Of a DNA stretch of 25,610 bases, positions 1 to 9,163 are shown piece after piece. Below the pieces are notes generated by a model, which saw only the letters and a list, made by a program, of their open reading frames with translations, had not been told where the DNA came from and ran no database searches. Position 1 is the stretch's first letter; the number at the start of each line of letters is the position of its first letter. Source of the DNA: Apostichopus parvimensis (taxonomy: Eukaryota; Echinodermata; Holothuroidea; Aspidochirotida; Stichopodidae); NCBI GenBank assembly GCA_000934455.1, contig KN883921.1, positions 21,950 to 47,559 on the forward strand. Direction: 5' to 3'. A program made the translations under genes and the position numbers.

Positions 1-1480
1 GCCTATATTTTGATCACATAAACACGAATGGAAATTACCAATACAAGAAACATGATTCTACAATAACAGTTGAAGATATTTTACTAACAGTTAATGTTCG
101 ACATAATTGGTAATGTTACATATTTAATTACTTTTTATTTCAGTTTTCGTTATATCTAGTTCTCCTGAAGCGTAGAAGTGGCACGAACTTTAATATATAA
201 AACCGTAAAACGTAGATAACCGAAAATTGTGCTCTTTGTGACGTCTTCAAAAAAGCCACCTCAATCTGAAATGTTACGATATTGGCGAGATGCATTAACC
301 TCGCAAAAACATACAAAATGTATAAATGTACATTCTTGCAAAGTTTGATCAGTCTGAAAAAAAAGTTGAAAAGCCGTAGCAAAAATGATTGTTTGATGTT
401 TGAAAAAGGGGAAATTCCGTATTGACGAGGAACACTTACCATGTACGAAGGTTCAGGGTGGTAATAATTTATAAGGTGATTTAAAACGTTGGAAAAATTC
501 GACAAAAAATGCAGTTATCACCTATTTGAACTCTTTTAGTAATGTATTATTTTGAAGGAGAAATTACGCTAAATGCAAATTTACTGTATTAAAGTTTCAC
601 GTGTAACATTGTTTGTTTATAAGAAATGTGCAAAATTACGTAATAAATTTCTGAGTTGCTTTATTCTCAGAATTTCAACATTTCACCATTGAAATAAATA
701 AAATAGGTTTATTGCAATATACGGGGAAATTCCTATTTGTAGTTTTGTTTCATTTGTTTTGCTCGTTTACATGCACTGTTACTTTTATGATTATGTCCTA
801 CAACATTGAGCTTATCAACCTGCTTTTCGTTATTACAATATAGCGTTATACTTCACAATAATGCCAAACATTTTGAAATCATTTTCCACAATAGGTTGAA
901 AATATATCTGCCGAACCAAAAAATGTCAAAACATATTGGTAATAATGACATTTATGAAGTTATCTTGAGCTGTTAAACTGTATTTAAAATAAAGTTTCGC
1001 AAAAACAGGAATTTATTAACCGTTGAATTAAGTTATTACATATTTAAGTATTTTATTGGAGTAATATGCTATGCACTTTACTTGAAGAGGAATACAGCGT
1101 TGCAATAAAATTGTCGTGGATCTCAATGTGATTTATGAAATGAAGGCTAAGACTAAAACCAATTTTACTCGCAATAAATTAAATAATATTTTATTAAGTT
1201 TAAATGCGTTTACACATGACAGTAGCAGTATATTATATGCCTTCATTCCTAACTGTCAGTTACGTTTGCTTCTCGTGTTAATCCCTTTAAAAAAACTATA
1301 TATAATATTAGGATACGTTAAGTATAACTTTCACCGTTGGAATTCATTTCACGGTATTCTACTTACACGTTGAATATAATGTGAGTATCGAAGAATGGGA
1401 TTGTTGAAGATGGCCTTGTTCGAAATGGTCTTCCTTAATAACTTCAATAGAGCCAGCACCATGTATCTACATAGAGCTGA
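1..1480. other. AT-rich non-coding stretch
   Basis: Open frames here start with non-ATG codons, lack compositional or motif support, and have no convincing splice borders. I see nothing recognisable. If the death-fold gene uses the alternative donor at 1812, further exons could lie here on the minus strand, but I found none with matching phase. Confidence 0.5.
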
Positions 1481-1487
1481 TTATTTG

Positions 1488-1493
1488 TTTATT
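1488..1493 (-). promoter_or_regulatory. Candidate polyadenylation signal AATAAA
   Basis: The minus strand reads CGAATAAACAAAT about 80 bases after the stop codon of the death-fold gene. This fits the usual distance for a short 3' UTR. The hexamer is common in AT-rich DNA, so position is the main support. Confidence 0.45.
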
Positions 1494-1573
1494 CGGATTA
1501 CATCGATGACAAAAAGTGAAATTTGTAATCGAAAATTTGTATTTTAAATTATCCAACTATCTTTAATACATGT

Positions 1574-1860
1574 CTATACATTAACTAGTAAACTTCCGTA
1601 CGACTGGCAGTAGCACAAGTACCCGGTGCTATGATGCCGTTTGCCTAAGTGGATGTTACTTGGATGATCGGTCATGTATTCACGAGAATGTAAGAATTTG
1701 TTGCTCAACTCATGGTACAAATGAACACTATAGGCATCATTATACCCAAGACAGTTGTAAAAAAAACCTACTTCAAGTGTTGTGGCTTCCTTGGAGTTCG
1801 AAATCCATTTACCTCTGATACAATCTAAATGCAATCCAGCTTCAGACGGTTTCCATTGAA
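1574..1860 (-). other. Terminal exon of the death-fold gene
   Basis: The acceptor GATTCTTCTTCACAG ends at 1861. The frame (VQWKPSEAGLHLDCIRGKW...) stays open for 94 codons to TAG at 1576-1574. An internal AGAG|GTAAAT at 1813/1812 could act as a donor, which would give a 48-bp phase 1-1 exon and send the transcript to unseen exons. I prefer the terminal reading because the 80 codons past that site stay open in AT-rich DNA and a polyadenylation signal follows. Confidence 0.65.
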
Positions 1861-4066
1861 CTGTGAAGAAGAATCATGAAACAATTTATTTATAGATCAA
1901 ATACGTAAATAAACATGCATCGTGTATGTAAATAAACATGCATCGTGTACGTAAATAAACATGCATCGTGTGTTACCATATTTTGATATTCTTCGTTGAC
2001 TTTTACAATAATAGGATGTCACCCGTTTAAGCATCCCACATAAGATCACAAATTACTTGTGATGAGTAGCATATTTAGTTGCGGCTATCTTCTCACCTTC
2101 AATGCTTAATAACCTCGGCATAGAAGACAGGGAATCGCTGGGAAATGACAGAGGTAGCAAACAGTCCATGAATCTGTAAAGAAAGGTGGTTTGTGGGTGA
2201 ATGTGTTAAATGATTAAGTTATTTTATGATACTCTGAAATCTATAATGTAGCTACAATGTCATATTTGTGATATAACCGTAATATTCATTATAGCAACTG
2301 ACATTTTTGAAATAGACTAATACTTAAAGCTATAATGTTAATCATACTGGTATCCACAAGCAATATATACGTCCAAATCAAGAAATGTTTACGTTGAAAA
2401 AGCAAAACATCATTGCATTTCTGTACGTACGCGTTAATAGTAAGTATGTTTACATCAATCATCCAGCAACAAGTTATATTCAACAAACCAGTTCCATAGG
2501 TTTGCTTATTTGTAAGTTATCATTCAGTAAGTGAACGTGAATAGAAACATAGCAGTAAGTGGTATGTGATTACTTACGACAAGTTATGTAACTGTCGGCA
2601 TTGTGTTCCATAAGATAATAATCCTATTACTTGCTCATGGGTAAATTCTTTTCCCTTGTTTGTTCGTATTTGTAGATCCTCTAAAGTGGACGATACAGGT
2701 AGACGATCACCATTTTCCAGGATTATGTTTTGTCGGTCCGCCGAGCTAAATGATTCTAGCACGAGACTAGTACGCTTGATTAAAGGGAAAAAAAATTGAA
2801 ATTATTAGACAACAGTATGTAGTCATGAGAAATATTTGTTCATATCTATGATTGTGAATTAATATTCCATGGTTACAAAAACAAAGCACATTAGTTTTCT
2901 ATATTTTGACAGACAGGATGGTTCATGCTACCGCAAGTGATTATATTCCAACTAACAGAACTTTTAATTGACGGAGCATATGGAAAATGTAATGAATGAG
3001 ATATTGTTCATAGACTATGTAGAAGGTATATCATTAGCATTAATATAATGTGATAAAAATACAAATACTTCTTGCACGAGTACAAAAAGCGTAGAAATAG
3101 TCGGATAAGTCGTCGAAGTATAGATTTGGTCTATCACCTGTCAGCTTAATGTTTTATATAATGTTATTCTACATAAGCTGTTTAACATTCGTATATAGGC
3201 TTAATATTCGAATTTACTCACGTCAGAAGTCGAAGATCCCTTTGAACCGAGATCCAGATTGCCGGTTTGATCTATCGGAAATACGTAATCCCAAAATTGA
3301 CAGAAGATCAAAGTAAAAATTAAGAAAGTGATAATTTTTTTGTAAGCATTAAGTTAATGTGTAAAGCGAATTATATTATACTCTTCATAGTTTTTTGGTT
3401 ACTTCTTAAATTCTTTCATATTAGTTGATTGTTATTAATGTTTCAATCTACCGTTGGATTTCTGGTATGACAATTGTACATTGTATCCATTTCCAGCGAG
3501 ATGGTGATTTATAATATCCATATTTGTAATATTGTAACTGAACTGTTTTTCAGAATCATGCACTTACCTTCTAGCTGTTGCAGAGACTGTTCATCACCTG
3601 TACACCGTTTCCCTGTATGAAGCTCGAACATTTTTTGCACCGTCTTCTGTATCCCATGGAGTTTACGCGCTTCCAAAGCACGCAGGAGAGTCGTGATATC
3701 TGTTTCTGTTATTTCCCCCTTCTCCTCCATATATTGAACCATACGGTAATTACGACTCACTTCATTTTGCAGCAAATCAATTTTCGAGGGTGGATAATTA
3801 AAGAAGGTTGCAAGTTGCAAAATACTGTCTTTAGTTAGGATATCAGCTAATTGAGCTTTGAAACTACCAAAACCTGGTAAAATAATAAACAATAACAGGA
3901 ATCATTCAGTAGCCATATATATATATTCTGGATCAGGTGTAAGGGGCTTTAGAAATAATCCATGGAATATATAGTCTATATGTTAGTGAGTATCTTATGC
4001 AAAAAGATGTCGTTTGAACGCCTATCAGTAAATTCGAAGGACAAATCCCCCCCCCCCCTAAAAAAA

Positions 4067-4099
<33 letters not shown>

Positions 4100-4321
4100 T
4101 AAATAACAATGCTGAGAAATCCGTCCATAGAGCTAAGCGTTAAATGTTATCCACCGCAAATGTAACTAAGACTGATTGTTCATATTGGAAACTGAGCTGA
4201 TGTTATTTTGTTGATGTGATATTCTGTACTTCTATACATTATAGTAGAATTCAAAACATACACTCGTACCTGTCTTCTCAGAGGCTGGCTTTACCATGTG
4301 TTGTTCCAAATTGGAAGCCAT
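1574..4321 (-). CDS. Spliced gene: death-fold protein with leucine-rich-repeat-like C-terminal half (322 aa model)
   Basis: Six coding segments read on the minus strand: 4321-4270, 3873-3568, 3271-3222, 2774-2578, 2173-2097, 1860-1574. Every intron is GT-AG and the phases chain (1,1,0,2,1), giving 969 bases to TAG with no internal stop. The ATG has A at -3 and G at +4, and an in-frame TGA lies six codons upstream. Residues about 19-104 look like a six-helix death-fold domain (LQLATFFNYPPSKIDLL, then EEKGEITETDITTLLRALEA). Residues 120-160 form a polar linker. Residues 167-240 have leucine-rich-repeat-like strands (LEDLQI, LHNLSFMDC, RLLSIEGV). Residues 241-322 are a Cys/His/Tyr-rich tail I do not recognise. 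Death-fold plus leucine-rich architectures occur in animal innate immune and apoptosis proteins, and proteins of this kind are usually cytoplasmic adaptors or sensors; the role here is inference. No nucleotide-binding (NACHT/NB-ARC) segment is present. The gene model itself is strong; the domain names are moderate. Confidence 0.82.
1905..1973. repeat. Three tandem copies of a 23-bp unit
   Basis: The unit gtaaataaacatgcatcgtg plus three variable bases begins at 1905, 1928 and 1951. The copies are identical except for the last bases (tat, tac, tgt). It lies in the last intron of the death-fold gene, just upstream of the terminal exon. Confidence 0.95.
2097..2173 (-). other. 77-bp exon continuing the leucine-rich-like region
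   Basis: The acceptor CCTTTCTTTACAG ends at 2174 and the donor GAAG|GTGAGAAG begins at 2096. The phase is 2 in and 1 out, as its neighbours require. It encodes FMDCLLPLSFPSDSLSSMP followed by RLLSIE. The strand spacing (LxxLxF at 198-203, then RLLSI at 222-226) is about 25-26 residues, close to the leucine-rich-repeat period. Confidence 0.75.
2578..2774 (-). other. Leucine-rich-like exon of the death-fold gene (197 bp)
   Basis: A long pyrimidine tract (T8 CCCTTT) precedes the acceptor AATCAAG ending at 2775. The donor TTGTC|GTAAGTA begins at 2577. It encodes residues 137-201, beginning with a Ser-rich stretch and continuing with TLEDLQIR and QCRQLHNL. These resemble the start of ribonuclease-inhibitor-type leucine-rich repeats. 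The exon enters in phase 0 and leaves in phase 2. Confidence 0.75.
3222..3271 (-). other. 50-bp linker exon of the death-fold gene
   Basis: The acceptor TTCCGATAG ends at 3272 and the donor TCTGAC|GTGAGTAAA begins at 3221. It enters in phase 1 and leaves in phase 0, encoding a Ser/Gly/Asp-rich linker (QTGNLDLGSKGSSTSD). It is short, but its phases are exactly those needed to join the neighbouring exons, which supports it. Confidence 0.72.
3568..3873 (-). other. Death-fold domain exon (symmetric phase 1-1, 306 bp)
   Basis: The acceptor TTATTTTACCAG ends at 3874 and the donor GAAG|GTAAGTG begins at 3567, close to consensus. The exon is 102 codons long and both flanking introns are phase 1, so the domain is a self-contained shuffling module. 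The sequence alternates amphipathic helices: a hydrophobic helix with LAxFF, the loop NYPPSKIDLL, then a charged stretch MEEKGEITETDI leading to LLRALEARKLHGI. This pattern fits the death-domain superfamily. Whether it is a Death domain proper or a DED cannot be settled by eye. Confidence 0.8.
4047..4097. repeat. Poly(C) run and (TAA)n microsatellite
   Basis: Twelve consecutive C (4047-4058) are followed by an A run and about ten TAA units. This is simple-sequence DNA inside the first intron between coding segments of the death-fold gene. Confidence 0.95.
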
Positions 4322-4328
4322 CGTGTCT
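4270..4328 (-). other. Exon with start codon of the death-fold gene
   Basis: The acceptor ATTTCAG ends at 4329 and the donor ACAG|GTACGAG begins at 4269. ATG is at 4321-4319 in the context ACACGATGG. Seventeen codons plus one base encode MASNLEQHMVKPASEKT, ending in phase 1, which matches the next exon. The acceptor implies an upstream 5' untranslated exon, which I could not place with confidence. Confidence 0.75.
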
Positions 4329-4330
4329 CT

Positions 4331-5282
4331 GAAATGTCAATAATGTAACGTGTTTATTGACTGCAAATTAGATAAATAGAAGTAAAATTAGAAATATTGC
4401 TCTCATAATTGTTCATCATTGTTTATTATATAGTTAGTTCAGTGCAAACGTTGACAGCCTTCGAAACGACATTCAAAATGTGCATTAGCAGTACAAAATA
4501 TTTGAATACCAACGTAGTATTAAAAAGCGGGTTGATGTTAAATACATAGAAGCACATAGAATGCATTTGCTAGAAATGGTTCCTTACTGTGACTGACTAA
4601 AACTGAATTTAACAACTTAAAATTCAGCACATTATGTTGCGTATGTATTTATGTTTGAGAAAACGTTATTGCATTTTCAATATTCCAACACACTTCACTG
4701 TAGCGCACTCTGCTCGGCTGACATCGACACGACCGCCGAGACATATGTTTCTATATTTGATCAACATGAATATTTCTGAAACTGATGATCCCGAATGAAC
4801 AACTGATTTCTGTTAAGATTCAGTTTTTGTTTAGGGATACATGCTAAATATATCCCCGAAATGAATTTGTTCACAGGGAACAGCTTTAGTCGGAAGCCTC
4901 CGTACACTGCCAATTACCAGTTGAAAAAAAAACGTCACGTATTGAAAATGGTGTTGATAGAACTGTTGACAAATTACAACTGTTAGTTTCCAATAAGTTG
5001 TCCAATATTCTTGGGTAACGTCGGCCAACTTAACATAACACAGCTTCCGTTAAACCCATGATTTGTCATATAAAATGGCGTTTAGTTCAATTCGTCTTCA
5101 ATTCTTCTCTCTAAACGCACTGGTCATAAAACCGTCCCAATGTTCCTATTGGCATTAACAAATATTACATACGAGTAATATTTATTTGTTCATGCTTATA
5201 ATGACATATTTTTAGTGTATTTTTGTATACTAATTACTGGCTTGTGAACTATGTGGGATTAGCGAACAGCTTCGTGAATTCC
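4331..5282. other. Region upstream of the death-fold gene; no gene recognised
   Basis: This should hold the 5' untranslated exon and promoter of the minus-strand gene, but I cannot place them. A locally CG-richer patch at about 4705-4745 contains an inverted repeat (ctcggc ... gccgag). A TATA-like AAATATAG lies just upstream of it on the minus strand. That makes it the best candidate for a transcription start region, at low confidence. Confidence 0.3.
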
Positions 5283-5570
5283 TCATCCTTATCATAATCT
5301 TCCTCCTCCTCATCCCGGCATCATCGTGATCGTGATCGTGATCGTGATCGTGATCGTCATCCTCATACTCATCCTCATCCTCATCATCATCCCCATCATC
5401 ATCATCATCATCCTCATCATCATCCTCCGCTTCCACATCATATCATCATCATCAAATCATCATCATCATCAACATCATCCACCTACACCTCTATTACCAC
5501 GCACTCGTCCTCGTCCTCATCGTCATCGTCCTTCGTCTCCTCCTCGTCATCGTCATTGTCTTTGTCATTA
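5283..5570. repeat. Long trinucleotide/hexanucleotide low-complexity tract
   Basis: It starts with mixed TCC/CAT units, passes through about five perfect gatcgt hexamers (5326-5355), and continues as tcc/atc/cat triplets with CGT units near the end. Both strands are open over part of it, reading as Asp/Glu/His on the minus strand and Ile/Val/His on the plus strand. This is a by-product of the triplet repeat, not evidence of a gene. Confidence 0.92.
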
Positions 5571-8500
5571 TTATGTTGTTGTATGCAATTCCATACCAAT
5601 ACCTTTCCAGCAAATAATGTTGCTCCTGCAAACACACGGACACGTCAACATATTGATTCTCTTGAAGTTATTATCCTCTCATGTACGATATATTGTATCA
5701 ACATTCCCTGTGTGCTTATCCAATAAAAGTATTCACATTGTTTCCCACCATATAATATATATCAATACACCACATGACTAAAACTTGCAACCACGGTCAT
5801 ATCTCTCATATTGACGGATACTTTGTCAAGTTGTTTATAAGCACATCTGTCATATGAAAATGTAGGACATAGGAAGGTTTTTATTTTAACGAAGAAGCAA
5901 AATATAATCAGTTTGCAATTATTTTATCTTAATTATCAATGGTGACACAACATTTCTTTGTCACTTTCTTTCCGATCGACTAGATTGTTTTACGTTATGA
6001 TGTGTTAAATGGGTTTTATTGACAAGTCGCAGCTTTTCTATTTCAATCTTTGTAACAAACATGTATATTAGTTAACGATTAATAAAAAGTAATTGTTATT
6101 TCATCAAATTAGCTAACGTATATACACATAGCCTAAAGATGACATTTGAATTGAACGGTTAAGAAATAACCTGTTAAACCGTTGAAAGGTTATGCACGGT
6201 CGTCACCACAAATATATTCTAAGACTGAAGAGTAGAAGCCAGTTCTGTGTTGTTTCTTTTGCAATGTATATTAACATATGTTATTGGCAAGCATAATAAT
6301 ATACAAAAACGTTGATTTATATAACTGTGCGTTTCATAACAATCACTTTGTGTTGACTAAGTTGGATAAAGAAAACCATACGAATTTGATGTTTGGGGAA
6401 TATACTCTATTGGCAAACGACATTTGTTTTTCTTTTTTAAGACTTCCTTTCCGATATGGTCTTTTAGGAAAGAAAACGCATTTTGCGTTGCTGGATAGAT
6501 AACTAAATAAATTCATAGAAACAGTAGGCTGCTAAAGAAAGTATCTGATTGCAGGATCCAGTAGATGTGGGCAAAAACCGCACCGTAAAACCTATCATAA
6601 CAGTACGACATAACTGAAAATAAGACGTTTTCATATGTACTGTTCGTTTACTAAGTACATGTTCTACTATAACATTAGCTGTTTCACTAACCAGTTAAAT
6701 ACTTTTGTCATATACTTTCAATAAGACAGATTGGGGTGATCAAAACTTCTCGCATAACCAATGGAATCTGTAAACCGATGGATGCATAGAAATAAACAAA
6801 ATGGCGTCAACCTACGTTGGTGTACAACCAAAACGTAGTTCTTATGGCATTTAACAATATTGAACTTGTAAATTATACAACGAGTTACTTTTGTGTTTAG
6901 ATCTCGTGTCTTGTTTATCTTGTTCGTTCAGCCGTTGAACGTTTGTAACCTTTGCCTTTGTATATACGTAACCAACATAAAAGACATTGAACTAGTTTCT
7001 AGTACTTTAGCATTCCATACCATATCCTGCAGTAGAATAGCTGGTGCGTGTAATACAACGCACGTACAAGTTGTCACAACGACTTCCCTGGATATCATAA
7101 TTGAAGATCGAGTCGATCGGAAAATATAGTGACAAATATAGGATATGCATTTATACAGTTTGAAGTGTGCTGATAATTTGATACAATAATCATGTCTTGC
7201 TTCTTAATTAATAATATAGAATAAATGATAGCAAAATGATTTTACTTGTTAAAAATGTATAATGTGAGCAATGTAATGAGGGTTACCGGGGTGACTGGAG
7301 GGGTGTAGAAGGGGGATTAAACAGGGTCAAATATTTCAAAGGAGGTGCCATCAACTGAAGTACAATCAATTTGTTTAAGTTGTTGCAGGGGAGACTCATG
7401 GAAAAGGCGAGAATTTAATCTAAAGGTGGAATGGGAATGGGAGAGGGGTTGAATTTCACTGAACGTTTGACACACTTGATGTTATAACATCCGCGTTATT
7501 TCATTTGAGTTTTAAAATGACAGTTACTGTGGATACGGTGTTGCGTTAGCATGACGCTTCGTCAAGGTCGTTTATTTTAAAGATCGGAGATGTAAAATGG
7601 AAGACAAAGAGCAGGAGAGTTTAAAAACAGCTTCATTTGCGGTGTTTGAGAATATTGTTATTGCTGAGTGTGTATTAGAATTATATTTATTTTACGAGGG
7701 TATGGAGGTTTGTGATTCGAATGTGTCTAGCATAAAACATCATATGCATATTAGTGGAAATAGCAAACTAAACAACACTGCAAAGATTAATGAACCAGAT
7801 ATTTGGTTGTACGCATGACTATACACATACTTGTTCAGTATTGTGTACGGGTTGCTGCATTGTTAAAACGAGTAGAAACGCTGCAGAAGTTCATGTAAAC
7901 TTCTATTTGAGAAATATGATTTTCCTTGTGCATTAGACATACGCGAGATAACGTTGTTTTTTCCTGTCCTTTCATCTCCTTTCCCCCTTGCCTTATGCTC
8001 CTTCTTAGCAGCCATAATTTGTTAAAATAATAGACGGTTGTAAACATTTATTTTGAAAAAAAAAAGCAGATAAAGTTTTTTTTTTTAAATTTTTGTTCTC
8101 TGAAATTAGACCTTACATAAGTATGTAAGTTATAGCTCTAACAGACCGCTGCCATCTTCCGTTAAATTACTTTTGATTCTTGAATACAATATATTCGTGG
8201 CCTGAACCACATTTAATTGTTCACATAAATGTTGTCCCTTTTGGCGTTCCGTACAGTTGGTGATATGATCTCCTTTGAAAGCATAAAGAGGTCAAACACT
8301 GTTTTGAACAATTCGAAAACATCGTGTTGTCTTCGCTTTTATATAGTGAAGTATTGCATTATCTGAGGTTGACATTAATTAGAGAAATAATACACCGGTA
8401 TGATACCAGTGCTTAGTTGCAAGGCAGTCTTGCTACTGCTAAAACTAAAACACAAAGCACCCGGCATTCTCCTAATTTGTCTAGGTAGAACTAACAGTTT

Positions 8501-9163
8501 GCTAGGGGCCTAATAATGATCTGCTAGTTGCTACTGCGTGGTAAATAGGATTTGAGGATTACTTTCAAGTTCGATAAATAACATTGTAGTCTTAGCATAA
8601 TGTGTGTACCCTCACATATAGCTTTGTGAAAACAGGACCCGCTATCCCACTGGTACAGATAAAACATTACGATAATATGTACATTAAACTTGATTCAGCT
8701 GGCCATGGCTGTTGCCGAGTGTTGGATAAGGAAGAAGGTTTACTTTGCTTTATATCTGATCGGATGGGTACACTTATTGAGTAGAAGTGCGTGAGCAAGC
8801 AAGAGATGAGAGCCCTGAAAGTGAATCCCTGGAGTATGTAACACTTTCAGATACTAGGTGTTTTGTCATAGAAATTTTAATTGACAGAAATTCCTGTTTG
8901 CATTCAGCACCTTTTTTTCGGGGGGGGGGGTGGTGGAGTATTTGAAATTACTTCTACCTCATAGCTCCTGCCTCTGGTGCTAGGGGCATACCTAACAAGA
9001 GCATGTTTCTTTGATATAGCTATTCCGGTTGCAATGATAACATGCGATATTAACATGGAAAAGCAAAATATGTTACACTCTTAGTTGAAGATGCCATCTC
9101 AATAACATTCCTAACTCTAGAAATGGTTCTTTGAATGTAAAGTATTTTGGGCAGGAAATATTT
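5571..9163. other. Non-coding AT-rich region; nothing recognised except an inverted repeat and a poly(G) run
   Basis: Open frames are under 80 codons and lack motifs. The only ATG-initiated one in good context (7597-7818) has no recognisable domain. A G-rich patch occurs at about 7280-7450 and a G10 run near 8921-8931. No RNA gene or transposon core is visible. Confidence 0.5.
8815..8850. repeat. Perfect 9-bp inverted repeat
   Basis: CTGAAAGTG (8815-8823) and CACTTTCAG (8842-8850) are exact reverse complements with an 18-base spacer. They could form a stem-loop or mark a small element end. No function is assigned. Confidence 0.85.

Noticed and set aside
140-505. 121-codon minus-strand open frame
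   Set aside because: Starts with TTG, reads as Phe/Leu/Ile/Lys-rich as expected of AT-rich DNA, with no domain and no splice borders.
1574-1860. Immunoglobulin-like reading of the terminal exon (C ... W ... GYLCYC)
   Set aside because: The first Cys to Trp distance is about five residues, much too short for an Ig fold; the Cys spacing does not fit.
5230-5436. Acidic Asp/Glu/His-rich minus-strand open frame
   Set aside because: It is the direct translation of the triplet/hexamer tract, has a non-coding composition at both ends and no splice or start context.
5326-5781. Ile/Val- then His/Pro-rich 151-codon plus-strand open frame
   Set aside because: Opposite reading of the same simple repeat; the sequence after the tract is ordinary AT-rich DNA.
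7260-7460. G-rich patch compared with the C-rich patch at 15660-15780 as an inverted repeat
   Set aside because: Only composition is shared; no alignable words of useful length.
7597-7818. 73-codon plus-strand open frame with ATG in good context
   Set aside because: No recognisable domain, no clear donor for a first exon, and no supporting neighbour exons; kept only as a note.
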